Shown one piece after another: positions 36,608 through 45,146 of a DNA stretch of 64,000 nt (its first letter is position 1; each line of letters begins with the position of its first letter). The stretch is from Nostoc sp. HK-01 (GTDB taxonomy: Bacteria > Cyanobacteriota > Cyanobacteriia > Cyanobacteriales > Nostocaceae). The DNA is taken from positions 3,909,501 to 3,973,500 of the forward strand of contig AP018318.1 of the NCBI GenBank assembly GCA_003990705.1, given 5' to 3'. The position numbers were made by a program, and so were the translations under genes. Under the pieces are notes generated by a model that worked only from the letters and a program-made list of their open reading frames with translations, was not told the origin of the DNA and did not search any database.

Positions 36608-39600
36608 TTGCATGAGAAGCTACCATCATCAAGCTCTCAAAGTCAACACCCTAATCCTGAACAGAATTTAGTGAGTTTGCCCATCCTCACACCATCAGAA
36701 ATTCAGCAATTGTTAGCCGCACAAAATAATACTCAAACTGATTATCCATCTGTTTGTATTCATCAACTATTTGAAGCACAGGTAGAACAAACTCCTGATG
36801 CGGTAGCAGTAGTATTTGAGAATGAGCAGTTAACATATCAGGAACTTAATCAAAGAGCCAATCAATTAGCCCATTATTTACGAAACTTGGGAGTAAATGC
36901 AGAAGTATTGGTAGGGATTTGTGTAGCACGTTCTTTAGAAATGATTGTTGGGTTGTTGGGGATACTCAAAGCTGGCGGCGCATACATACCTTTAGACCCA
37001 GCCTATCCCCAAGAACGCTTAGGCTATATGTTGATAGATGCCCAACTATCAGTGTTAATTACTCAAAAGTCATTATTAGAAAATTTACCACCTCACCAAG
37101 CTCAGGTAGTTTGTTTAGATGAGGAATGGGAAAAAATTGCTCAACAAAAGACTAGCAATCTAACTCACGAACTTACTCCTGAAAACTTAGCATATATAAT
37201 TTATACTTCCGGTTCGACTGGTAAACCAAAAGGTGTGCAAATTGCTCATAGTGCTGTTGTCAATTTCTTAACTGCAATGCGGCAAAAGCCTGGATTAACG
37301 CCACAAGATATTTTACTATCTGTCACCACGTTATCTTTTGATATTGCTGGTTTAGAAATATTTCTGCCCTTAATTGTTGGCGCTCAAACAGTTATTATTA
37401 GTCGTCAAATAGCCTCTGATGGAATTCAATTATCAGAACAATTAACGGCTACTGGTGCGACAGTGATGCAAGCTACTCCAGCCACTTGGCGGATGTTGCT
37501 GGCTGCTGGATGGCATGGAAACAAGCAATTGAAAATTTTGTGTGGTGGTGAAGCTCTTGATTACACCCTCGCCCAACAATTACAACAACGAGGTAAAGAA
37601 GTCTGGAATTTGTATGGCCCTACAGAAACTACGATTTGGTCTGCTGCATTTCTAGTAAAAGATAGTGTGGCGATCGCACATCCAATCACTAACACCCAAT
37701 TTTATATCCTAGACGCATACAATCAATTAGTACCTATTGGTGTAACTGGGGAATTACATATTGGTGGAGCAGGTTTAGCTCGTGGTTATTTACATCAGCC
37801 AGAACTGACAGCCCAAAAGTTTATATCCAATCCGTTTAACCTAGATTCTGCTGCTAGGTTATACAAAACTGGAGACTTGGTGCGTTATCGAGCAAACGGC
37901 ACAATTGAATTTTTAGGACGAATTGACAATCAAGTTAAATTGCGTGGCTTCCGCATTGAATTAGGCGAAATTGAAGCAGCTTTAAATCAACATCCAGATG
38001 TGCAAGCTAGTGTAGTTGTAGTTCGAGAAGATGAACCAGGTAATCAGCGATTAATTGCTTATGTAGTTCCTCAGCCAGATGAGACATTGATAATAACAGA
38101 ACTTCGCCAATTCTTAGCAGAGAAATTACCTAATTATATGCTGCCTGCTGCTTTTGTAACTTTGGCAAAATTACCCCTCACACCTAATGGTAAAATAGAC
38201 CGCAGAGCCTTACCTGCTCCGGAAACTACTAGAACTAATTTAGCAGCAGTTTTTGTGGCACCACGCAATACAATTGAAGCCGCGATCGCCGAAATTTGGC
38301 AGCAAGTTCTGGGTGTTGCACAAGTAGGTATTAACGACAATTTCTTTGAGTTAGGCGGACATTCATTATTAGCGACTCAAGTCATTTCTCGCCTACGAAA
38401 AATATTAGGAATAGATTTACCTCTACGTGCTTTATTTGCATCGCCAACGGTGGCTGAACTCGCCACAACGATTCAACAAACAACAGCAAAATTAGGACTG
38501 AATACTGTTGTTATTCCACGGATAACGAGAGAAGCAAATTTACCTTTGTCTTTTGCCCAAACTAGATTATGGTTATTAGAACAATTATATCCAGGTAATA
38601 GCACATACAATATTTCTGCTGCGGTAAAGCTGTCTGGTGATTTAAACATCACAGCCTTAGAACAAAGCCTGAATGAAATTATTGCTCGTCATGAAGTATT
38701 GCGGACTACTTTTTCGCTAGTAGATGGACAAGTATATCAGGCGATCGCACCTACTTTAAATGTGCAGTTACCTGTTATAGACTTATGTCATGTACCAGTA
38801 GCAGAACGTGCTGCTGAGGTGGAAAGACTAGCAATTATTGAATCACACCGCACCTTTGATTTAACTCAATTGCCTTTGCTGCGGTGTACTCTTTTACACC
38901 TAGATGAAAATGAACATATTGCCTTACTAACCATCCATCATATTGTTGCGGATGGGTGGTCAATGGGTGTATTGATCAAAGAGTTAGCCACTCTCTATAC
39001 CGCCTTTTGTACAGGGGAAACCTCTTCATTACCAGAATTACAGATTCAGTATGCAGACTTCGCTATCTGGCAAAGAGAGTGGTTCCAGGGTGAAGTATTA
39101 CAAACCCAACTTGATTATTGGCAGCAGCAATTACAAAACCTACCAATTTTAGAATTACCTACGGATTTTCCTCGTCCATCGCAGCGCACCTTTCGAGGTG
39201 CAAAACAAACCCTGATATTCAATCAACACCTGTCTCAAGCTATCAAACAATTGAGTAGCGAGAATGAAGTAACGCTGTTTATGACTGTGTTAGCTGGATT
39301 CCAATCTCTACTACATTGCTACACAAATCAGAATGATATTGTCGTTGGGACTGATGTTGCCAACCGCAACCAAACGGAAATAGAAGGATTAATTGGATTT
39401 TTTGTCAATCAATTAGTATTGCGGACTGATATGACAGGAAATCCCAGTTTTCGGGAATTGTTGGATAGAGTGCGCGATCGCACTTTATCAGCTTACACAC
39501 ATCAAGATTTACCTTTCGACAAATTAGTAGAAGTATTAAATCCAGAACGCGATTTTAGCCGTTCACCTTTGTTTCAAGTGAAATGTATTCTCCAAAATGC

Positions 39601-39943
39601 ACCTATGCCGGTTTTAGAATTGCCAGGGTTAAGGCTCAATCTATTAGATATTGATAAAGAAATTGCTGAGTTTGACTTACTTTTAATCCTTACAGATACA
39701 GAGCAAGGATTAGTTGCTGATTTAAAATACAGCACAGATTTATTTAAAGCAACGACAGCATCTCAAATATTACAAAATCTGGAAATACTTATGAGTCGCA
39801 TTGTGTCACAGCCTGATGTTAAATTGCTGGAGCTAAAGACTATGCTTATCGAAGCAAACAAACAACAGCGTGTTGTGCAAGAGCAAGAGTATCAACAGAG
39901 TCTGCAACAAAATTTAATAAACATTAAACGTAGGTCTAAGTAA
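36608..39943 (+). CDS. NRPS A-T-C (Gly-type), 3' half of the IS-split gene
   Basis: The native frame begins at 36663. In the present state the first in-frame start is a TTG at 36608 inside the IS end, giving 18 foreign residues. Domains: A (about 50-545; YTSGSTGKPKG about 198), T with Ser about 584, C with intact HHIVADGWS about 777. The eight-to-ten-residue code read by eye is DILQLGLIWK, the code I know for glycine in cyanobacterial NRPSs. The C domain would pass the chain to the next interface-type module at 41924. With the IS removed, this is continuous with the I-A-T-C half. Expression now needs a promoter inside or beyond the IS, or readthrough. Confidence 0.88.
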   Translation: MHEKLPSSSSQSQHPNPEQNLVSLPILTPSEIQQLLAAQNNTQTDYPSVCIHQLFEAQVEQTPDAVAVVFENEQLTYQELNQRANQLAHYLRNLGVNAEVLVGICVARSLEMIVGLLGILKAGGAYIPLDPAYPQERLGYMLIDAQLSVLITQKSLLENLPPHQAQVVCLDEEWEKIAQQKTSNLTHELTPENLAYIIYTSGSTGKPKGVQIAHSAVVNFLTAMRQKPGLTPQDILLSVTTLSFDIAGLEIFLPLIVGAQTVIISRQIASDGIQLSEQLTATGATVMQATPATWRMLLAAGWHGNKQLKILCGGEALDYTLAQQLQQRGKEVWNLYGPTETTIWSAAFLVKDSVAIAHPITNTQFYILDAYNQLVPIGVTGELHIGGAGLARGYLHQPELTAQKFISNPFNLDSAARLYKTGDLVRYRANGTIEFLGRIDNQVKLRGFRIELGEIEAALNQHPDVQASVVVVREDEPGNQRLIAYVVPQPDETLIITELRQFLAEKLPNYMLPAAFVTLAKLPLTPNGKIDRRALPAPETTRTNLAAVFVAPRNTIEAAIAEIWQQVLGVAQVGINDNFFELGGHSLLATQVISRLRKILGIDLPLRALFASPTVAELATTIQQTTAKLGLNTVVIPRITREANLPLSFAQTRLWLLEQLYPGNSTYNISAAVKLSGDLNITALEQSLNEIIARHEVLRTTFSLVDGQVYQAIAPTLNVQLPVIDLCHVPVAERAAEVERLAIIESHRTFDLTQLPLLRCTLLHLDENEHIALLTIHHIVADGWSMGVLIKELATLYTAFCTGETSSLPELQIQYADFAIWQREWFQGEVLQTQLDYWQQQLQNLPILELPTDFPRPSQRTFRGAKQTLIFNQHLSQAIKQLSSENEVTLFMTVLAGFQSLLHCYTNQNDIVVGTDVANRNQTEIEGLIGFFVNQLVLRTDMTGNPSFRELLDRVRDRTLSAYTHQDLPFDKLVEVLNPERDFSRSPLFQVKCILQNAPMPVLELPGLRLNLLDIDKEIAEFDLLLILTDTEQGLVADLKYSTDLFKATTASQILQNLEILMSRIVSQPDVKLLELKTMLIEANKQQRVVQEQEYQQSLQQNLINIKRRSK

Positions 39944-39993
39944 GCACAAAAACAACAATGTATTTCTTGATCAACAAATAGGAAAAGTTAATC

Positions 39994-40743
39994 ATGACTA
40001 CCAAAAATCGCTATGCAGAATATGATAGTTTAGCTTCTATGTACGATGACCAAGGTACACAGAGGCATGATATTGTCGTAGAGCAATTAGAACAATTAGT
40101 ATTACAACATCTTCCAAAGCCAGCGCGTATTCTAGATATTTGTTGTGGTACAGGACAAATCGCCCAAAGACTTCTACAAAAAGGCTATCAAGTTACAGGT
40201 ATTGATAGCTCAGAAGAAATGCTACGCTATGCCAGAAAAAATGCACCTCATGCAGAATTTATCTTAGAAGATGCCAGATTTTTTCAATTTACATCTATTT
40301 TTCATGCAGTCATTTCTACAGATGTCGGCCTTAACCTGATAAATACTCTGGAAGAATTACAAAGTGTTTTTCAAAACGTATATCAAGCATTACGAGAAAA
40401 TGGTATATTCATATTCGACTTGTATGTAGAAGAACTGTGTATAGAAGATTGGCAGACTACTAAGATTCAAGGCGAAGCTAAAGAAAACAATGCCTGGATT
40501 AACCAGTTTGACTACGATGTAGAGACAAAAATAGGTTGCGATCGCACTACAAGATTTGAATTAATCGATGGTCAATGGCAACGCTTCAACATGACTTTTA
40601 ACTGGAAGCTTTATTCTGTAACAGATGTTAAATCTGCTTTAGCAAAGGTAGGTTTTACAGATATTGTTTTTTACGATATCAAAAATGATTTTGGCATAGA
40701 ATCATCAGGTCATATTGGCTGTTTTGTTTGTCGCAAAAGCTAA
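39994..40743 (+). CDS. Class I SAM-dependent methyltransferase
   Basis: The 249-residue protein has motif I LDICCGTGQIAQ, the acidic residue after strand 2 (VTGIDSSEEML) and LEDARFF. The C-terminal region is of the kind seen in small-molecule methyltransferases. It lies 50 bp after the Gly-type NRPS, so it probably methylates the peptide or a precursor. Whether it acts on N, O or C cannot be told from the sequence. Confidence 0.82.
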   Translation: MTTKNRYAEYDSLASMYDDQGTQRHDIVVEQLEQLVLQHLPKPARILDICCGTGQIAQRLLQKGYQVTGIDSSEEMLRYARKNAPHAEFILEDARFFQFTSIFHAVISTDVGLNLINTLEELQSVFQNVYQALRENGIFIFDLYVEELCIEDWQTTKIQGEAKENNAWINQFDYDVETKIGCDRTTRFELIDGQWQRFNMTFNWKLYSVTDVKSALAKVGFTDIVFYDIKNDFGIESSGHIGCFVCRKS

Positions 40744-40870
40744 ATATTTTTTCCTTTCTGAATTTAGAGTCGTAAAGTTTTAATTGATACTCATAACCTC
40801 CTACACTCTGCTTTCTAAGTCCTGACTTCTTTATATTTGAACTAACAAATTCAAACATTTCTATTTTAAT

Positions 40871-41914
40871 ATGGAAGAATTACAAAAAACTTCAGTTAAT
40901 GCACTGCCAGTATTTAAGCGTAAATCGCTAAAAATATCTGCACAAGATTTAATCGAGACAGAATATTTCAATCAAGATAAAAACTTTCCTTTAGTGATAA
41001 AATCTTCTGTAAGAAAGTTAGATTTAGCAGTTTGGGCATCGACTAATCGAGATTTTATTAACACCCAGTTGTTGAAACATGGAGCGATTCTTTTTCGGGG
41101 TTTTAACATTGATGCCATAGCAGAATTTGAGCAAGTAATTAAAGCAATTTGCTTTGAAGCTATGGAATATCGCTATCGAGCTTCACCGCGGACTCAAGTG
41201 AGTGATCGAATCTATACTTCAACTGATTATCCAGCAGATCAAAGTATATTTCCCCATAATGAACATGCTTATTCTCCTAGCTTTCCGTTGAAGATATTCT
41301 TCTTTTGTGTGACCCCAGCACAGCAGGGAGGTGAAACACCAGTTGGTAGTTGTCGAGAAATTTTTGCGCGGATAGAACCCAAAATTCGAGAGCGTTTCAT
41401 CGAAAAAAAAGTCATGTACGTGCGGAATTTTGGCGATGGTTTTGGCTTACCTTGGCAAACCGTATTTCAAACAACTGAAAAAGCAAAAGTAGAAGAATAT
41501 TGCCATATTCATGATATAAAATTTGAATGGAAAGATGGCGATCGCTTAAGAACACGTCAAATTGGCCCAGCTGTTGTTAAACATCCCTTAACAGGTGAAC
41601 TTGTCTGGTTTAATCATGCAACTTTTTTTCACGTTTCCACATTAGAAAAAAATACCCGCGAGGCATTACTATCAGGTTTTAAAGAAGAAGACTTACCAAC
41701 TAATACATATTACGGTGATGGTTCGCCAATTGAGCCTTCAGTTTTAGCATCTCTGCGGGAAGTTTATCAGCAAGCAATGGTTAGTTTTCCTTGGCAGAAA
41801 GGGGACATTTTGATGTTAGACAATATGTTAGCAGTGCATGGACGCGCACCTTTTGTAGGGACACGACAAGTTTTAGTAGGAATGGCAGAAGCACTAAATA
41901 TCAAAGAACTTTAG
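40871..41914 (+). CDS. SyrP/TauD-type Fe(II)/2-oxoglutarate oxygenase 2
   Basis: The 347-residue paralogue of the enzyme at 29196 has ligands His129 and Glu131 (PHNEHAY) and distal His323 (LAVHGRAP), with the same FFCVTPAQQGGETPVG segment. It lies 9 bp before the interface-A-T NRPS at 41924, so it is predicted to hydroxylate the amino acid held by that module. The code there is nearest to histidine, so beta-hydroxyhistidine is one possibility. Confidence 0.88.
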   Translation: MEELQKTSVNALPVFKRKSLKISAQDLIETEYFNQDKNFPLVIKSSVRKLDLAVWASTNRDFINTQLLKHGAILFRGFNIDAIAEFEQVIKAICFEAMEYRYRASPRTQVSDRIYTSTDYPADQSIFPHNEHAYSPSFPLKIFFFCVTPAQQGGETPVGSCREIFARIEPKIRERFIEKKVMYVRNFGDGFGLPWQTVFQTTEKAKVEEYCHIHDIKFEWKDGDRLRTRQIGPAVVKHPLTGELVWFNHATFFHVSTLEKNTREALLSGFKEEDLPTNTYYGDGSPIEPSVLASLREVYQQAMVSFPWQKGDILMLDNMLAVHGRAPFVGTRQVLVGMAEALNIKEL

Positions 41915-41923
41915 ATTATAAAA

Positions 41924-44900
41924 ATGGAATTTATGAATATGACTACAGAAGTAATTGAAGGTTTTCAGCTTTCGCCTCAACAAGAGCATTTATGGTTATT
42001 ACAGCAAGTAACTCCAAGTTCAGCTTATTTTGTGAAATGTAGTGTTCTCATAGAGGGCAACATTGAAACCACTAAATTAGTTGCAGCTTTACAAACTATT
42101 GTGAATCGTCATGAAATTTTGCGGACAACATTTAAATATGTACCAGGAATGATGATTCCAGTACAAGTTATTTCTAATGCTAACGTCAGCTTAAATAAGC
42201 AATATCATCTAGATGGTGATAATTCTCAAGTACAAGCGGCTAAAATTGCCGAAATTTTTCAGGAATTTACTCAACAAAACTTTGACTTTGAAAAAAATTC
42301 ACCTTTACAGGTATCCTTAGCCAACTTATCACTAATAAAGCATATATTGTTTCTGGGTTTACCTGCTGTTTATGGAGATGCAAAGACTCTCAGAAATTTA
42401 GTTGATGAACTCAGTCGTTTATATGCGAATAGTAAGCATATCTGGACAGAACCATTACAATATGCAGATTTCTCCGAATGGCAGCATGAATTCATTAAAT
42501 CAGCAGGTGCAGAAATTGGCAGAGAATATTGGCGCAAGCAAGACTTATCAGATATTCTCAATTTCCAGTTACCCTTTGAGAAATATGTTGCTGAATCAAA
42601 AGAGTTTAAACCTGAGTTTTTGACCTTAAACATTAATCATAATTTAAAAGCTCATATTGCTGCGATCGCCCAAAAATATAATACTTCTATTTCTAGATTT
42701 TTACTGGCTTGTTGGTCAGTTTTACTCTGGCGTTTAACTCAACAACAAAATTTGCTAATTGGTAAAGTTTTTGAAGGTAGAAATTTCCCGGAATTAGCAG
42801 AAGCTATGGGGTTATTTGCTAAATCCTTACCACTTACTTGTCATTTGACAGAAAAAGCCAAATTTACAGAAATATTACAGCAAATAAACGAAACAGAACA
42901 AGATATTTATAAATGGCAAGAGTGTTTTTCTTGGGAATTAATCACCAATAAATTAGCTTATTACCCTGTATGTTTTGATTTTACAGATAAATATCCAAAA
43001 CATACCGAAAATAACATATCTTTTACAATTCACAATTCTTCTAGTTGTATAGAACGATTTAAAATAAAGCTTGATTGCGTAGATAAGTATGATGATTTAT
43101 TGACGGAATTTCATTATGATTCTCATTTGTTTGATGTAGAAGATATACAACGTTTATTAGAACAATTTTCTACATTATTATCAAGTGTATTAAAGCATCC
43201 AGAAGCGGTAATTAGTGAGTTGGAAATTTTAAGCGATCGCGCCAAGCACCAACTAATAGTTGAATTTAATCAAACTCAAACTGATTATCCTAAAGATAAA
43301 TGTATTCACCAGTTAATTGAATACCAAGCCCAGCAGCAACCAAATAATATTGCTGTAGAGTTTGACCAGCAACAATTAAGCTACAGCCAACTAAATAATC
43401 AAGCTAATCAACTAGCAAATTACCTCCAAAAGATTGGCGTAATCCCAGGAACTTTAATTGGGATATGTTTCCAACGTAATCTAGATATGATTGTGGGGAT
43501 TCTTGGAATTCTCAAAGCGGGCGGTGCATACCTACCGTTAGATCCAACTTATCCCCAAGAAAGATTAGCCTGGATTTTAGAAAATTCCCAAACCTCCGTT
43601 TTATTAACTCAACAAGCATTACTAGAAAAACTACCCACACACCAAGCACAGGTTATCTGTTTAGATACTGACTGGGAAATAATTACAAGCCAAAATCAAG
43701 AAAATCTCACACTACCAATTACGCCTCACAACTTAGCTTATATAATTTATACGTCTGGTTCTACAGGTAAACCCAAAGGCGTACAAATTACTCATCGCAA
43801 TCTTGTTCATTCGACAACTGCTAGAATTAATTATTATCAAAAACCTGTCACCCGCTTTTTATTACTTTCATCCTTCGCCTTTGATAGTTCAGTCGCCGGG
43901 ATTTTTTGGACACTTTGCAGTGGCAGAACTTTAGTATTACCAAAAGAAGGTTTGCAGCTAGAAATACCAAAACTAGTTAAGTTAATTTGCGAAAATCAGA
44001 TTTCTCATCTTTTAAGTCTTCCTTCCCTTTATGCACTGATTTTACAACAAGCAATCCCAGAACAATTAGCATCGCTAGAAGCTATTATTGTGGCTGGTGA
44101 AATATGCCCCAGTGAGTTAGTCAAACTTCACCAAAAATATCTTCCCCAAGCTTTTTTATATAACGAATACGGACCCACAGAAGCAACTGTATGGAGCAGT
44201 GTTTATCTTTGCCAGTCTCAGGAATTAACAAAAATTCCTATTGGTAAGCCTATTGCTAATACTCAGATTTATATTTTAGATGCTAACCTTCATCCTGTCC
44301 CTATTGGTGTTCCTGGAGAAATTTATCTAGGTGGTGATGGTATTAGCTTAGGTTATCTCAACCAGCCAGAATTAACCGCCCAAAAATTCGTTAATAACCC
44401 ATTAATTCAAGAGCCAAATGCACGCTTATATAAAACTGGAGATTTAGCTCAATACCGTGCAGATGGTAACATTGAATTTTTAGGACGAATTGATAGACAA
44501 GTAAAAATTCGCGGCTATCGGATTGAAATCGGAGAAATTGAAGAAGCTTTAAAACAACATCCTTTAGTGCGAGAAGTTGTAGTTATCGCCACCGAGGAAA
44601 ATCTCCGTCTCATTGCCTATATCATTCCTCATCAAAAAACATTTCCTTCTAGTAGCGAATTTCGCAGCTTTTTGATGAAAAATTTGCCGGAACATATGGT
44701 GCCTTCTACCTTTTTAATGTTGAAGTCTTTGCCTGTATTACCTAATGGCAAAGTTGACTATAAAGCATTACCTCAACAGGTACAAATTCAACTTGAAGAA
44801 ACATTTGTTGCTCCGCAGTCTGAACTAGAGCAAATGATTACCAATATCTGGCAAGAAGTACTAAAAGTTGAAAAAGTAGGCATCCATCATAATTTCTTCG

Positions 44901-45142
44901 ACCTCGGCGGTCACTCCTTACTAATGGTACAAATTCATACCAAACTGCGTACAGTTTTAAACAGAGATATTTCAATGGTTGAATTATTTGAATGTCCCAC
45001 AATCAGCACCTTGGCAAACCATTTAAGTCAGCACCCAGAACAGCCCAATTTAGAACTTAACTCCGACCCCGTTGAAACCCGCAGAGAATCAAATCAGCAA
45101 CAAAGACAACTCAGACAACAACATCGAGCAACAATCCAGTAA
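41924..45142 (+). CDS. NRPS I-A-T, His-like adenylation code
   Basis: Domains: a condensation-like interface domain (about 1-430) with LPAVYGD about residue 145 where HHxxxDG should be; an A domain (about 455-955); and a T domain with Ser about 996. The code read by eye is DSALIAEVWK, which shares seven of ten positions with the bacitracin histidine code DSELTAEVCK as I recall it; treat this as tentative. There is no C or TE domain, so the chain passes to the KS at 45147. An alternative start at 41939 matches the paralogues' N-termini better. Confidence 0.88.
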   Translation: MEFMNMTTEVIEGFQLSPQQEHLWLLQQVTPSSAYFVKCSVLIEGNIETTKLVAALQTIVNRHEILRTTFKYVPGMMIPVQVISNANVSLNKQYHLDGDNSQVQAAKIAEIFQEFTQQNFDFEKNSPLQVSLANLSLIKHILFLGLPAVYGDAKTLRNLVDELSRLYANSKHIWTEPLQYADFSEWQHEFIKSAGAEIGREYWRKQDLSDILNFQLPFEKYVAESKEFKPEFLTLNINHNLKAHIAAIAQKYNTSISRFLLACWSVLLWRLTQQQNLLIGKVFEGRNFPELAEAMGLFAKSLPLTCHLTEKAKFTEILQQINETEQDIYKWQECFSWELITNKLAYYPVCFDFTDKYPKHTENNISFTIHNSSSCIERFKIKLDCVDKYDDLLTEFHYDSHLFDVEDIQRLLEQFSTLLSSVLKHPEAVISELEILSDRAKHQLIVEFNQTQTDYPKDKCIHQLIEYQAQQQPNNIAVEFDQQQLSYSQLNNQANQLANYLQKIGVIPGTLIGICFQRNLDMIVGILGILKAGGAYLPLDPTYPQERLAWILENSQTSVLLTQQALLEKLPTHQAQVICLDTDWEIITSQNQENLTLPITPHNLAYIIYTSGSTGKPKGVQITHRNLVHSTTARINYYQKPVTRFLLLSSFAFDSSVAGIFWTLCSGRTLVLPKEGLQLEIPKLVKLICENQISHLLSLPSLYALILQQAIPEQLASLEAIIVAGEICPSELVKLHQKYLPQAFLYNEYGPTEATVWSSVYLCQSQELTKIPIGKPIANTQIYILDANLHPVPIGVPGEIYLGGDGISLGYLNQPELTAQKFVNNPLIQEPNARLYKTGDLAQYRADGNIEFLGRIDRQVKIRGYRIEIGEIEEALKQHPLVREVVVIATEENLRLIAYIIPHQKTFPSSSEFRSFLMKNLPEHMVPSTFLMLKSLPVLPNGKVDYKALPQQVQIQLEETFVAPQSELEQMITNIWQEVLKVEKVGIHHNFFDLGGHSLLMVQIHTKLRTVLNRDISMVELFECPTISTLANHLSQHPEQPNLELNSDPVETRRESNQQQRQLRQQHRATIQ

Positions 45143-45146
45143 CAGT

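Larger units (their letters stand above)
35011..36653 (-). mobile_element. Insertion sequence splitting the NRPS gene
   Basis: The 1643-bp element has ends TAGGGTGTTGA (35011) and TCAACACCCTA (36653). It is flanked by the 9-bp direct repeat ATCCTGAAC (35002-35010 and 36654-36662). It carries two minus-strand ORFs separated by a nine-A run. Deleting it with one repeat restores a 2596-residue NRPS. The family is uncertain; the two-ORF layout recalls unclassified (ISNCY-like) cyanobacterial elements. Confidence 0.93.

Noticed and set aside
30501-39943. Two NRPS genes separate by design
   Set aside because: The 9-bp direct repeat and in-frame rejoining show they were one gene before the IS insertion.
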